Notes: a model not told the origin generated them from the letters alone. Shown: positions 23,992-33,870, counted from the stretch's first letter. The stretch is DNA of 52,581 nucleotides from JAVBLU01 sp031553225 (GCA_031553225.1 JAVBLU010000025.1:1-52581); one strand, 5' to 3'. Made by a program: numbers and translations.

Positions 23992-25750
23992 AGCGCACCT
24001 GCTCGAACTGGGCGTCGTACAGGGCGCGGTACAGCCCGTCCTCCTCCTCCAGCAGCTCGTCGTGCGTTCCCTGCTCCATCAGCCGCCCGTGCGCCAGCAC
24101 GAAGATGCAGTCGCAGTGGCGGATCGTGGAGAGCCGGTGGGCAATGAAGACGGCCGTTCGGCCTTTGGAGATGCTGGCGATGGACTGCTGGATGAGCTGC
24201 TCGGTGTTCGTGTCGATGTGCGCCGTAGCCTCGTCCAGCACCAAAATGGCCGGATTGTGCGCCATGGCGCGCGCAAAGGACAAAAGCTGCCTTTCGCCTG
24301 AGGAGAGAGTGGACCCGCGCTCCGTCACTTCCGAGAGCATGCCCGCAGGCAGGGCCTGCACAAACTCCTCGGCCATGGCCAGCTGCAGCGCCCGCTCCAC
24401 CTGGTGATCGGGCAGGTCGGCGTGCACGCGCACGTTTTCCGCGATGGAGCCGGAGAACAGGAACACGTCCTGGAGAACCACCGCGACACCCCCGCGCAGC
24501 GCAGATAGCCGCCAGTCGCGCACATCCACGCCGTCCACAAGCACTTGGCCCTTCTGCACGTCGTAAAAGCGCGAGATCAGATTGATGATGGTGGTTTTTC
24601 CGGCGCCCGTCGCCCCTACAAAGGCAACGCTTTGGCCGCGCTCCACGCAGAAAGATACGCCCCGCAGCACCCAATCCTCGCCTTCATAGGCGAACCACAC
24701 GTCGCGAAACTCTACGCGCCCCTCCACGGGGCCTTTGTAGGTGCCGCTTTGCAGGTCTTCCAGGCCGTCCGTGTCGTCCAGCAGCTCGTAGATGCGCTCC
24801 GCGGACACAAGCGCCGATTGAATCGTGTTGTATTTTTCGGCCAGATCGTTGATCGGGTCGAAGAACTGCTTGACGTACGTGGTGAACGCGAACAGCACCC
24901 CGATCTCCAGTATCCCGCCGGTGATCCCGTTGTAGCCGTACAAAACGAGTAGGGCGATGGTGAGCGAGTTGATCACCTCCATCACCGGACGCAGCACCGA
25001 GTTCATGGTCACCTGCACCATGGCCAGACGGTAGTCCTCGCGGTTTAGGGCCTCAAACTCGCGCAGTTTATCCTTTTGCCGGTTGAACGCCTGCACGATG
25101 CGCATGCCGGCCACGTTCTCCGCGAAGAAGCCGTTGATGAGAGCGATCACGCGCTTCACTTCGATGAAGTTGCGGCGCAGCTTGTTGCGGCACAGCATGG
25201 TGACGAGCAGGATAAGGGGGATCGTTGAGAAGCCGACCAGCGCAAGGCGTACGTCCATGCGCAGCATGACAACCACGATGCCCGCGAGCAGCACCACGTC
25301 GCGCAGCAGGTTGACGAGCACGTCCGAATAAAACTCAGAGAGGGTCTCCACGTCGTTCGTGGCGCGCGTGATCAGGCGGCCGGAGGAATACTTGTCCAGC
25401 ATACGCAGGGACATGTGGTGGATGTGGTCGAAGATTTGCTTGCGCAGACCGTGCAGGATATCCTGCCCGATGCGGTTGATGAGCCGCGTTTGGAAAAAAG
25501 AGCTGACCGCGCCCGCTACGATGACGCAGAGAAACAGCCAGGCAAGCCCTGCGATGGAATGCAGGCCCTGCTGCGCCTGGCGCCCCACCAGAAAATCATC
25601 CATGACGATCTTCATGATGTAGGGGCGCGCAAGATCGGCCGCGTTCACGACGACGACGCAGGCCACGCACAGGAGGAGCCATTTAAGCTGGGGCGCCATC
25701 AGTTTCGCCAGGCGGAAGGTGACGCGTCCGCGGAGGGGTTTTTTGCTCAT
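23990..25750 (-). CDS. ABC exporter half-transporter (permease-ATPase), canonical ATPase site partner
   Basis: A 586-aa type IV ABC exporter subunit: six membrane segments in the first 320 residues, then a nucleotide-binding domain. Walker A is GATGAGKTT, the signature is LSSGERQLLSFARA, Walker B is ILVLDEATAHID with the catalytic Glu, and the H-loop is AHRLST. Its ATG overlaps the stop of the upstream half-transporter by four bases. The pair resembles heterodimeric BmrCD/TM287-288 multidrug or lipid exporters. The substrate is unknown. Confidence 0.92.
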   Translation of the reverse strand: MSKKPLRGRVTFRLAKLMAPQLKWLLLCVACVVVVNAADLARPYIMKIVMDDFLVGRQAQQGLHSIAGLAWLFLCVIVAGAVSSFFQTRLINRIGQDILHGLRKQIFDHIHHMSLRMLDKYSSGRLITRATNDVETLSEFYSDVLVNLLRDVVLLAGIVVVMLRMDVRLALVGFSTIPLILLVTMLCRNKLRRNFIEVKRVIALINGFFAENVAGMRIVQAFNRQKDKLREFEALNREDYRLAMVQVTMNSVLRPVMEVINSLTIALLVLYGYNGITGGILEIGVLFAFTTYVKQFFDPINDLAEKYNTIQSALVSAERIYELLDDTDGLEDLQSGTYKGPVEGRVEFRDVWFAYEGEDWVLRGVSFCVERGQSVAFVGATGAGKTTIINLISRFYDVQKGQVLVDGVDVRDWRLSALRGGVAVVLQDVFLFSGSIAENVRVHADLPDHQVERALQLAMAEEFVQALPAGMLSEVTERGSTLSSGERQLLSFARAMAHNPAILVLDEATAHIDTNTEQLIQQSIASISKGRTAVFIAHRLSTIRHCDCIFVLAHGRLMEQGTHDELLEEEDGLYRALYDAQFEQVR

Positions 25751-27471
25751 CCCTGCTCGCCCTCCTCCATCTGCTTGTGGTAGAGGGCGGCATACGCGCC
25801 ATTTTGTCGCAGCAGCTCGTCATGCGAGCCGCACTCAAGCACCGCTCCGTGCTCCATGTACAAAATACTGGTGCAGTGTTCAACGGCCGACAAGCGGTGG
25901 GCTACGATCACTGCCGTGCGGGTCTGCATCTCGGTTTGCAGGTTGCGAAGCACCAGTTTCTCCGTATGCGTGTCCACGGCCGAGAGAGCGTCGTCCAGCA
26001 GAAGGAGCCGCGGCTTGCGAATCAGCGCCCGCGCGATGGCCACGCGCTGCTTTTGCCCGCCGGACAGGTGCGCGCCTCGCTCGCCCGCCATGGTGTTGAG
26101 CCCCTCGGGAAAGGACGCCATGTCGCGGTACAGGCCGGATGCGCGCACCGCGGCGCTCACGTCTTCCTCGGTGACGCCAGGAGCAAAAAAAACGATGTTG
26201 TCGCGCAGGGTGGTATTGAACAGGAACCCATCCTGCGGCACATAGCCGATCAACTCGCGCAGGGCGTGGGCGGGGATATCGCGTATGTCCTTGCCGCCGA
26301 TGAACACCGTGCCGGGCGGGGGCTGGAACGACTTGAGCAGCAGGGAGACGAGCGTGGTTTTACCGCAGCCTGTCGGCCCGCATACGCCCAGGCTTCCCCC
26401 CTGCGGAACGAAGGCGTTTACGTTGCTCAGCACGGGCGTGGCGCCGTCCGGATAGGTGAAGGACAGGCCGCGCAGCTCGATGTCCATGCGCTCGGGCGCG
26501 CCCTCGAGCGACTCCTCCTCCCTCGGGATGCCCGGCTCGTCGATGACAGAGGCAAGACGCCTGAAGGAGGCCAGCCCGCGCTGCACCAGATTGACGATGC
26601 GCCCGGTTTGTACCACAGGCGTTTGAATCATGCCCAGATACGCCGAGAACGCAACAAAATCGCCGATGGAGATGCCGCCCCGCAGAACGAGGTTGCCGCC
26701 GTACAGAATGCAGGTAAAGGCGGACAAGCCGAAAAGCACGGAGATGATGGGGGACAGCGTGGCGGACGTGGTGGCCAGATCGACGTTCAAGTCGCGCATC
26801 TTGCCGCTCATGCCGTCAAAGGCGACGATCTGGTCCTCCTCCTGCACGAACGCCTTGAGCACGCGCATGCCGCTGATGTTTTCCTGCACGCGGCCCGAGA
26901 GGTGCGCAAACTGCTCCTGCACGCGCCGAAACTTGCGCCGCACGTGCCCTCCGATGACAAATATGGCCGCAAAGGCGGGAATGACGGGCAGCAGCGCGAT
27001 GATCGTGAGGCGCGGTTCGGTCCCACTCAGCATGGCGGTTACGGAAAAGAGGCTGGTGGACACGCCGCTGATGAACAGCGAGACTGCCGGACCGAACGTT
27101 TGGCGCACGGCGTTTACGTCGTTGATGGCGTAGGCCATCAGATCGCCTGTCTTGGCATGGTTAAAAAACGGCACGGGAAGCCTCTGAAGCTGCTGGAACA
27201 GCTCCTGCCGAAGAAAAATTTGCATGTTGCGGGAATTGCCGATGATGAACTGCCGCCAGATAAAGCGCGTGACGAATGTGCCCAGCGCGATGCCCATGAT
27301 GTAAAGCGCCTGACGCAGCACCTCGGCGTGCGCAACGCCCGGCCGCTCCAGCAGGTCGATGGCCCGGCCGAGCGCGGAGGGCGCGAGCGCGCCGATGTAG
27401 GAGCTGAGCAACAGAAAGACAATGCCCGGCAGGTACAGCCACCCGTACCGCCTCATGTATCGGCCGATCAA
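25747..27471 (-). CDS. ABC exporter half-transporter with degenerate Walker B
   Basis: A 574-aa permease-ATPase subunit, partner of the next gene. Walker A is GPTGCGKTT, the signature is LSGGQKQRVAIARA, and Walker B reads LLLLDDALSAVD, with Asp in place of the catalytic Glu. This is typical of the non-hydrolysing half of heterodimeric exporters. The start is the TTG at 27471, eight bases after GGGAGG. A TATAAT lies 33 bases further upstream. Confidence 0.92.
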   Translation of the reverse strand: MIGRYMRRYGWLYLPGIVFLLLSSYIGALAPSALGRAIDLLERPGVAHAEVLRQALYIMGIALGTFVTRFIWRQFIIGNSRNMQIFLRQELFQQLQRLPVPFFNHAKTGDLMAYAINDVNAVRQTFGPAVSLFISGVSTSLFSVTAMLSGTEPRLTIIALLPVIPAFAAIFVIGGHVRRKFRRVQEQFAHLSGRVQENISGMRVLKAFVQEEDQIVAFDGMSGKMRDLNVDLATTSATLSPIISVLFGLSAFTCILYGGNLVLRGGISIGDFVAFSAYLGMIQTPVVQTGRIVNLVQRGLASFRRLASVIDEPGIPREEESLEGAPERMDIELRGLSFTYPDGATPVLSNVNAFVPQGGSLGVCGPTGCGKTTLVSLLLKSFQPPPGTVFIGGKDIRDIPAHALRELIGYVPQDGFLFNTTLRDNIVFFAPGVTEEDVSAAVRASGLYRDMASFPEGLNTMAGERGAHLSGGQKQRVAIARALIRKPRLLLLDDALSAVDTHTEKLVLRNLQTEMQTRTAVIVAHRLSAVEHCTSILYMEHGAVLECGSHDELLRQNGAYAALYHKQMEEGEQG

Positions 27472-27769
27472 GCTTGTGACCTCCCACTAAAACACATGCG
27501 GTCATTATAGCATGAAACGGACTGAACGCATAGTTCACCCGGGGCAGGACAAGCCTATCTCCGGTTGGGCAGTCCTTCCGCTCATTTTGGTATACATACA
27601 TCGCTAACGCATACGCCTGGCGGCTTGCGTCCCGTGCATCGGCTCCGCCTACCGAAGCGCCTTAGGAAAGAGCGCGGCCGCCCGCTGCGAGAACCCGACC
27701 TTTCCTTTTGTTATCCTCTGTGGTATGATAAAGTAGAGAATTGTTGTTTTATGGGAAGGATGGACGGCC
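27472..27769. other. 298-base divergent intergenic region
   Basis: It holds the exporter -10 at its left end and a candidate TATGAT -10 (about 27723-27728) for the esterase operon at its right end. Nothing else is recognisable. Confidence 0.5.
27504..27509 (-). promoter_or_regulatory. -10 element of the ABC exporter operon
   Basis: A perfect minus-strand TATAAT 33 bases before the TTG start. No clear -35 at 17 bp. Confidence 0.6.
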
Positions 27770-28558
27770 ATGGCCCTTGCTCATCTGCAGTTTTTTTCCG
27801 CCGCGCTCAACATGCAGTCCTCCGTGGACGTCATTCTGCCCGAGGCCGTGCAGGGCATCGGCCAGGTCGGCTCGGCTTTTTCCGGCAAGCTGCCCACGCT
27901 GTATTTGCTGCACGGGCTGTCCGACGACCACACGATCTGGCAGCGGCGCACCTCCATCGAACGCTACGTCGCCGGTCTGCCGCTGTGCGTCGTAATGCCG
28001 GCCGTGGGCCGGAGCTTTTACACGGACATGAAATACGGCCAGAACTACTGGACGTACGTAAGCGAGGAACTGCCGCGCGTGATGGGCACATATTTCCCTC
28101 TCTCCGAGCGGCGCGAGGACACGTTCGTGGCCGGCCTGTCCATGGGCGGCTACGGTGCGCTGAAGCTTGCGCTGCGCTGCCCGGAGCGTTACGCCGCGGC
28201 AGCGTCTTTGTCCGGCGCGGTAAACATGGTAACCCGCTACCGAGAGATGCGCGACGAGCGCCGCATCCCCGAGACCGAGCTGTACTCTATCTTCGGCACG
28301 CCCGAGGAGATGGAGGGAAGCGACAACGACCTGAACCATCTGTTTGATGAGATGCTGAAGACCCCGCAGCGCTGCCCGCAGCTGTTCGTATGCTGCGGCA
28401 CGGAGGACTTCCTCATCCGCGACAACCGCGCCCTGCGCGATCACTACGGCAAAGCTCTGTCCATCGCGTACCACGAGGAGAGCGGCGTGCACGAGTGGGC
28501 CTTCTGGGACCGCTGGATCCAGCAGGTGCTCGCCTGGCTTCCCATACGCCGGGCATAG
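27770..28558 (+). CDS. Esterase D / tributyrin-esterase-like alpha/beta hydrolase
   Basis: A 262-aa serine esterase. The nucleophile is Ser124 in GLSMGGYGA; the triad is completed by Asp213 (CCGTEDFL) and His241 (ESGVHEWAFWDRW). LYLLHGLSDDHTIW is the oxyanion-side HG motif. The N-terminus lacks a signal peptide, so it acts in the cytoplasm. The ATG follows GGAAGG. It precedes L-fucose isomerase by 64 nt, suggesting removal of acetyl or other acyl groups from an imported sugar. Confidence 0.88.
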   Translation: MALAHLQFFSAALNMQSSVDVILPEAVQGIGQVGSAFSGKLPTLYLLHGLSDDHTIWQRRTSIERYVAGLPLCVVMPAVGRSFYTDMKYGQNYWTYVSEELPRVMGTYFPLSERREDTFVAGLSMGGYGALKLALRCPERYAAAASLSGAVNMVTRYREMRDERRIPETELYSIFGTPEEMEGSDNDLNHLFDEMLKTPQRCPQLFVCCGTEDFLIRDNRALRDHYGKALSIAYHEESGVHEWAFWDRWIQQVLAWLPIRRA

Positions 28559-28622
28559 CGCCTTTTCACGATACGTCCAACAGCGCCAGGCGACCGAACG
28601 CGAACGAGGAGGAAGGAAAACC

Positions 28623-30446
28623 ATGGCCAATCCCGCCGCATTCAAAAGGAACGCCCCCATCAACCGCCTGCAGGGCGAACTGCCGCGCATCGGCATTCGT
28701 CCAACCATCGACGGCCGTATGAACGGCGTGCGCGAGTCGCTTGAGGATCAGGTGATGAACCTGGCCAAGGCGGCCGCTGCGCTCATCGAAAATAACGTGA
28801 AGCACTCCTGCGGGCTGCCCGTGGAATGCGTCATCGCCGATTCGACGATCGCGGGCCTTGCCGAATCAGCCGCCTGCGCGGACAAGTTCCGTCGCATGAA
28901 TGTGGGCGTTACGCTTACCGTTACGGTTTGCTGGTGCTACGGATCGGAAACCATGGACATGGACCCGCACACGATCAAGGCCGTTTGGGGCTTTAACGGC
29001 ACCGAGCGCCCGGGCGCCGTGTACCTGGCCGCGGCGCTTGCGGCGCACGCCCAGAAAGGCCTGCCGGCATTCTCTATCTACGGCCGCGACGTGCTGGACG
29101 CAGGCGATACTTCCATTCCTGCGGACGTGGAAGGAAAGATTCTGCGCTTTGCGCGCGCCGCTCTGGCGGCCGCCACCATGCGCGGCAAAAGCTATCTGGC
29201 CATGGGCGGCACGTCCATGGGCATCGCCGGCTCTATCATCAGCCCGGACTTTCTGGAGGCTTACCTGGGCATGCGCTGCCAGCAGATCGACATGGTGGAG
29301 CTGCTGCGCCGCTGGAACGAGGGCATCTACGACAAAGAGGAGTTCGAGCGCGCCTACAAGTGGGTGAACGAGAACATCACCATGGGGTGGGATCCGAACG
29401 ATCCGACCACGCAGGACGACGCCGCCAAAAAGGAGGATGTGCTGAGGAAGTGCATCATCATGACCCTGGCCGCGCGCGACCTGATGATCGGCAATCCGCG
29501 CCTGAAGGCGCTGGGCTTTGGCGAGGAAGCGCTCGGCCACAACGCCATTCTTGCCGGTTTCCAAGGCCAGCGGCAGTGGACCGATCACCTGCCCAACGGC
29601 GATTTTATGGAGTCCATCCTCTCCTCGTCCTTTGACTGGAACGGCATCCGCGAGCCGCTGCTCGTGGCCACCGAGAACGATCACCTAAACGGCGTTGCGA
29701 TGCTGTTCGGGCACCTGCTGACCGGCGCGGCGTCCGTATTCGCCGACGTACGCACTTACTGGAGTCCCGAGGCCGTGGAGCGCGTTACCGGCTGGAAACC
29801 CACCGGCCTTGCCAAGGACGGTTTCATCCATCTGCTCAACTCCGGCGCAGCGGCTTTGGACGGCGCGGGCTGCCAAAGCGAGGACGGCCACCCGGCTATG
29901 AAGCCTTTCTGGAACATCTCCGCGAAGGAGGCGGCCGACTGTGTCGCCGCAACGCAGTATTGCTACGGCAACAAGGGTTACTTTCGCGGGGGCGGGTACT
30001 CTTCGCAGTTCCTTACCAAGGGCGGCATGCCCGTCACCTTGATGCGCATCAACCTGATCAAGGGCCTGGGCCCGGTAATGCAGCTGGCCGAGGGCTTCTC
30101 CTGCGAGCTGCCTGCAAGCGTAAGCGACACGCTGAACAAGCGTACCGACGCCACCTGGCCGTGCACCTGGTTTGTGCCCAAGCTGACCGGCGAAGGGCCC
30201 TTCAAGGACGTGTACTCCGTGATGGCCAACTGGGGCGCCAACCACGGCGCGTTTGCCTACGGCCACGTGGGAGCGGATGTGATCGCCATGTGCGCCATGC
30301 TGCGCATTCCCGTGTGCATGCACAATGTAGCCGCGCAGGACGTGTTCCGCCCGGCCGCCTGGGCTGCATTCGGCACGGAAAACCCGGAGAGCGCCGACTA
30401 CCGCGCCTGCGCCGCCTACGGGCCGCTGTACGGCGAGTACAGGTAA
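28623..30446 (+). CDS. fucI: L-fucose isomerase
   Basis: A 607-aa ketol-isomerase converting L-fucose to L-fuculose (also D-arabinose to D-ribulose). TENDHLNGVAMLFGHLL and FADVRTYWSPEA match the E. coli enzyme; Glu351 and Asp375 keep the 24-residue spacing of its metal-binding Glu337 and Asp361. The N-terminal PRIGIRPTIDGR is typical. The ATG is preceded by GAGGAGGAAGG. No fuculokinase is near; a class II aldolase lies in the minus-strand operon at 33925. Confidence 0.97.
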   Translation: MANPAAFKRNAPINRLQGELPRIGIRPTIDGRMNGVRESLEDQVMNLAKAAAALIENNVKHSCGLPVECVIADSTIAGLAESAACADKFRRMNVGVTLTVTVCWCYGSETMDMDPHTIKAVWGFNGTERPGAVYLAAALAAHAQKGLPAFSIYGRDVLDAGDTSIPADVEGKILRFARAALAAATMRGKSYLAMGGTSMGIAGSIISPDFLEAYLGMRCQQIDMVELLRRWNEGIYDKEEFERAYKWVNENITMGWDPNDPTTQDDAAKKEDVLRKCIIMTLAARDLMIGNPRLKALGFGEEALGHNAILAGFQGQRQWTDHLPNGDFMESILSSSFDWNGIREPLLVATENDHLNGVAMLFGHLLTGAASVFADVRTYWSPEAVERVTGWKPTGLAKDGFIHLLNSGAAALDGAGCQSEDGHPAMKPFWNISAKEAADCVAATQYCYGNKGYFRGGGYSSQFLTKGGMPVTLMRINLIKGLGPVMQLAEGFSCELPASVSDTLNKRTDATWPCTWFVPKLTGEGPFKDVYSVMANWGANHGAFAYGHVGADVIAMCAMLRIPVCMHNVAAQDVFRPAAWAAFGTENPESADYRACAAYGPLYGEYR

Positions 30447-30517
30447 CAAGGTAGAAAAGCGGGGGCGGGCCATGGCTCGCCCCCTGCGCATTACGCATGC
30501 TGCAGGGAGGAATTGGT

Positions 30518-31288
30518 ATGATTCGTTTGGGCGTTTGCAGCGACCTGAGGAACGCGGCACTGGTAGCGCAAGCCGGGTTCGACTACATTGAAGGCGGGCT
30601 CTCTGGCCTTGCCAAAATGGACGAGGCAACGTATCAGGACGTGAAGGCATCGCTGCTGCAGAGCCCGATCCGGGCCGAGGCGTGCAACGTGATGATCCCC
30701 GCCGAGATCCCCGTTGTCGGGCCTTTGGTGGACGAGGGCAAGATACGTGCGTACCTTACGGGCGTGCTGCCGCGCGCGTCGGAGCTTGGCTGCAAGGCCA
30801 TCGTGTTTGGCTCGGGCGGCGCACGCAGGGTGCCGGAAGGTTTCCCGCGCGACAAAGCCTACGAGCAGATCGTTGCCTACCTGCGTCTGGCGGGCGACAT
30901 GTGCCAGGCACTGGGCATTACCATCGCCATCGAACCGCTCAACGCCGCGGAGTGCAACATCCTTACCTCCGTAGCCGAAGGAGCGATGGTGGCCGACCGC
31001 GCGGCGCACCCGGCAGTGAAGGTGCTTGCCGACCTGTATCACATCGTTAAGGACGGCCAGTCGCTGGACGAAATCCGCGCCGCCGGCGCGCGCATGGCGC
31101 ACACGCATGTCGCCTTCCCGCCCACGCGCGCATGGCCCGCGCCCGGCGACGGCTACGACTACGGCGCGTTCTTCCGCGCGCTGAAGGACGTTGGCTACCA
31201 AGGCCGCATGAGCATTGAAGGCAAGCCCTCCGATGACCTCGCGCAGAGCCTGAAGGACGGCTTCGCCGTACTGAAGCCTCTCGCATAG
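30518..31288 (+). CDS. TIM-barrel sugar phosphate isomerase/epimerase
   Basis: A 256-aa protein of the xylose-isomerase-like TIM-barrel (AP_endonuc_2) superfamily. Landmarks are the N-terminal RLGVCSDLRNAALVAQAGFDYIE, ITIAIEPLNAAECN (metal-binding Glu), DLYHIVKDGQ (Asp/His) and MSIEGKP near the end. The ATG follows AGGGAGG. It follows fucI by 71 nt and ends in a terminator, so esterase-fucI-epimerase look like one transcript. The exact sugar cannot be assigned. Confidence 0.87.
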   Translation: MIRLGVCSDLRNAALVAQAGFDYIEGGLSGLAKMDEATYQDVKASLLQSPIRAEACNVMIPAEIPVVGPLVDEGKIRAYLTGVLPRASELGCKAIVFGSGGARRVPEGFPRDKAYEQIVAYLRLAGDMCQALGITIAIEPLNAAECNILTSVAEGAMVADRAAHPAVKVLADLYHIVKDGQSLDEIRAAGARMAHTHVAFPPTRAWPAPGDGYDYGAFFRALKDVGYQGRMSIEGKPSDDLAQSLKDGFAVLKPLA

Positions 31289-31301
31289 CCCCATGTTGAC
31301 A

Positions 31302-31340
31302 ACAGCCTGCGGACGCGCGCGTCCGCAGGCTGTTTTATTT
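31302..31340 (+). terminator. Terminator of the fucose operon
   Basis: A 15-bp self-complementary stem ACAGCCTGCGGACGC/GCGTCCGCAGGCTGT is followed by TTTATTTT. Confidence 0.9.
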
Positions 31341-31350
31341 TGAGCTGCGC

Positions 31351-32040
31351 TCAGCACGGCATGATCTGCTCCGGCGCAGGGTGGTGTCGCAAATAGTCGG
31401 CAAAAGCGGCGGGGGAGAGCGCGGCCCTGGGCACGCACAAGCCGGAACGTCCGGCGGCCAGCACATGGTGCGCGTCCGACCCGGCGAGGCGAATGAAACC
31501 CGGCCGTTGCTGAAGCGCCCAGCAAAGCGCCAAATCGTTGCGCGCCTCGTGGTCGGGGTGTGCGTTAAAGGTTTCGCATCCGTGCAGATAGCGCGAAGGC
31601 TGCCTGCGCATGCGCCGACGGAACGGGTGCGCCTGCAACAGAAGTCCGCCCGCCTCGCACACCAGGGCAAAGGCGGTGGGCAGGTCCATACTGGGCAGCG
31701 GGCCAAGCGCCGCCATGTCCGACTCGCTCAGGCCGTATACCAAAAAATCCTCATCGCCGCCCGGCACGCGCAGCTCAAAGGCGGGCAGCACGGTTACGCC
31801 CTGCCGGGCGCCCTCCTCGGCGGCCGCGAAAAAGCCCGCCAGCAGCCGGCGTATGCGCTCGGGCTGGGTAAGGCCGGCCGTGCGCTCCAGAAAGGCGGGG
31901 TCGTAATGATCGGTGACAAAGGCCGCCGCGTAGCCCTTTGCGGCCAACGCACGCACCATCTCAGCAGCCGTCGAGCGGCCGCAGCCAGAAACCTCGCTCG
32001 TGTGCATGTGGGTTTCCAGCTTCACATAGTCGGGGGACAT
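31351..32040 (-). CDS. PHP-domain phosphoesterase
   Basis: A 229-aa PHP protein of the histidinol-phosphatase/polymerase superfamily, which hydrolyses phosphoesters with a trinuclear metal centre. Metal ligands are seen in ETHMHTSEVSGCG (HxH), FVTDHYDP, PAFELRVPG and SDAHH near the C-terminus. The ATG follows GAGG. It is the last gene of a three-gene run with the exonuclease and aminotransferase. The substrate is unknown. Confidence 0.85.
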   Translation of the reverse strand: MSPDYVKLETHMHTSEVSGCGRSTAAEMVRALAAKGYAAAFVTDHYDPAFLERTAGLTQPERIRRLLAGFFAAAEEGARQGVTVLPAFELRVPGGDEDFLVYGLSESDMAALGPLPSMDLPTAFALVCEAGGLLLQAHPFRRRMRRQPSRYLHGCETFNAHPDHEARNDLALCWALQQRPGFIRLAGSDAHHVLAAGRSGLCVPRAALSPAAFADYLRHHPAPEQIMPC

Positions 32041-32073
32041 GAAACAACCTCGTCTCTTCGTTGATGAAGGCCG

Positions 32074-32655
32074 CTATACAAGGCGTATGTGTCCGCCCGC
32101 GACCCCGGCCATCAGGCACAGGTAGGTGGCCATCACGTCGTAGCGCGCGTCGTGCGCAGCGTCTCCTCCTGCGAACACCTCGGCGCATGCGGCCGCCACC
32201 TGTTCCTCGCTGATGCCAAAAAAGGCGGTCAGCTCGCTCAGCTTAGGCGGCTTGGGCCGTCCGGTGGCCACTTTGCGCTTCATCATCATCAAAGGTGTGA
32301 AAGCGCTCTGCGTGCACAGACGGTTCTTCAGGGTGATCTTCATCTTCAGCCTGGCCAGCTCCATGGACAGGTACTGGATATCGGCTTCCAGGTTGTGGCC
32401 CACCGCCACGTCCGCGGCGGCGAAGTCGTCGGCGATCTCCCGGGCGCGGTCTGCGAACACTTCGCCGCCCGAAAGCTCCTCCAGCCGCTCGACGGAGAGG
32501 TTATGCACCGCCTGGGCGGATTCGTCCATCCAGTCCACTGCGAAAAAGAAATTCTTGCCGGAAAGCTGGCCATCCTTGGCGGTCAGGTAACAGATCTGGC
32601 AGATCTGCCCGTCATTCAGCGAGGTCATCTCGCAGTCGAACACCACGATATGCAT
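32074..32655 (-). CDS. DnaQ-like 3'-5' exonuclease
   Basis: A 193-aa DEDDh exonuclease domain protein. The acidic motifs are FDCEMTSL (Exo I), GHNLEADIQYL (Exo II) and HDARYDVMATYL (Exo III with the catalytic His). Similar stand-alone proteins include polymerase III epsilon-like and oligoribonuclease-like enzymes. Its ATG lies one base after the aminotransferase stop, so the two are translationally coupled. Confidence 0.88.
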   Translation of the reverse strand: MHIVVFDCEMTSLNDGQICQICYLTAKDGQLSGKNFFFAVDWMDESAQAVHNLSVERLEELSGGEVFADRAREIADDFAAADVAVGHNLEADIQYLSMELARLKMKITLKNRLCTQSAFTPLMMMKRKVATGRPKPPKLSELTAFFGISEEQVAAACAEVFAGGDAAHDARYDVMATYLCLMAGVAGGHIRLV

Positions 32656-32656
32656 G

Positions 32657-33832
32657 CTAGGCGCGCCTCCGTTTCACAGCCTCGGCAATGGCGGAAAGCC
32701 CCTTGCGCAGCTGACCCTCCGGGCAGGCCACGTTGAAGCGCACCCACCCCGTGCCCGCCGCGCCGAAGCCCACGCCCGCTTGCAGCCCAACGCCGGCCTC
32801 CCGCGCAAAGAACGCCTCCAGCTCGCCGTCCGGAATGCCAAGCGCGGCCACGTTCAGCCACATGAGGTAGGTTCCTTCCAGCGCCGCGCAAAAGAGGCCC
32901 AGATCCGCCATGGCCTCCTCCACCATCGCGCGGTTGCGGTCGATGAGGGGCAGCAGGTTGTCCACCCAGGGGCCGCCCTCCCGGTAAGCCGCCGTGGTCG
33001 CCACCGCGCCAAACAGATTGTCGTGCAGCGCGCCCGCAGCATACCCTTCCTTCACGAAAGCCTCGCGCCACTCCTGCTGCGGGATGACGGCCGTGGAATG
33101 CGCCAGCCCGCCCAGGTTAAACGTCTTGGTGGCCGAGAAGAGCGACACGACGCGCCCGGACGCGCCGGGCAGGGTGAGCGTGCTGATGTGCCGCCGGCGC
33201 TGGGAGGGCATCACGAAATCCGCGTGTATCTCGTCGGAGACCAGCGGCACGTTATACCGCCCGCAGATCTGCAGCAGCTCCTCCAGCTCCGAGCGGTGCC
33301 ACACGCGGCCCGCCGGGTTGTGCGGCGAGCACAGCATAACGAGCTGCGCGCCGTCCCGAAGCGCGCCTTCGATGGCGCCATAGTCCATCTCGTATACGCC
33401 CGAGCGGTACAAGAGCGGGGCTTCGACCAGCCGGCGGCCGTTGTCGCGCACCACGCTGAAGAACGGCGCGTACACGGGCGGCATGACGACCACGCCCGCG
33501 CCGGGCTTCGTGAGCGTACGCACGAACAGGCACATGGAGGTAATGACGCCCGGGGTGCATACGACGTGCGCTGTGTCCACGGCGAGGTGATGCCGGTTGG
33601 CCATCCAGGCGGCAAAGGCCGTTTTGTGCTCCTCTGTGATCATGCTATAGCCGTAGCTGCCATGTGCGGCGCGGGCGGCCACAGCGGCCACCACGCAGTC
33701 CGGGGAGCCAAAATCCATGTCGGCCACCCAGAAAGGCAGCACGTCCACCCCGCCAAAGCGGGCCTTGGCGCCGTCCCACTTGACGGAATCGGTCATGCGG
33801 CGGTCAAGCGTTCGTACCACGTTGCTGTTCAA
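32657..33832 (-). CDS. MalY/PatB-type PLP aminotransferase (cystathionine beta-lyase-like)
   Basis: A 391-aa fold-type I PLP enzyme. The MalY/PatB signature DRRMTDSVKWD opens the protein, followed by PFWVADMDF, CSPHNPAGRVW, VSDEIHADF and the PLP Lys in SATKTFNLGG. PatB-type enzymes cleave cystathionine or cysteine conjugates. I start at the TTG at 33832, which has GAGGTG about eight bases upstream and gives MNSNVVRTLDRR; downstream ATGs would remove the conserved DRR. A terminator-like hairpin separates it from the rhamnose operon. Confidence 0.9.
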   Translation of the reverse strand: MNSNVVRTLDRRMTDSVKWDGAKARFGGVDVLPFWVADMDFGSPDCVVAAVAARAAHGSYGYSMITEEHKTAFAAWMANRHHLAVDTAHVVCTPGVITSMCLFVRTLTKPGAGVVVMPPVYAPFFSVVRDNGRRLVEAPLLYRSGVYEMDYGAIEGALRDGAQLVMLCSPHNPAGRVWHRSELEELLQICGRYNVPLVSDEIHADFVMPSQRRRHISTLTLPGASGRVVSLFSATKTFNLGGLAHSTAVIPQQEWREAFVKEGYAAGALHDNLFGAVATTAAYREGGPWVDNLLPLIDRNRAMVEEAMADLGLFCAALEGTYLMWLNVAALGIPDGELEAFFAREAGVGLQAGVGFGAAGTGWVRFNVACPEGQLRKGLSAIAEAVKRRRA

Positions 33833-33870
33833 GAAAAAACACACCTCGTTGGATAGAATGGGGCTTGCAA

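Noticed and set aside
25777..27510. A 577-codon plus-strand frame over the ABC exporter gene
   Set aside because: It is antisense to an unambiguous ABC subunit and has no recognisable domain or ribosome site.
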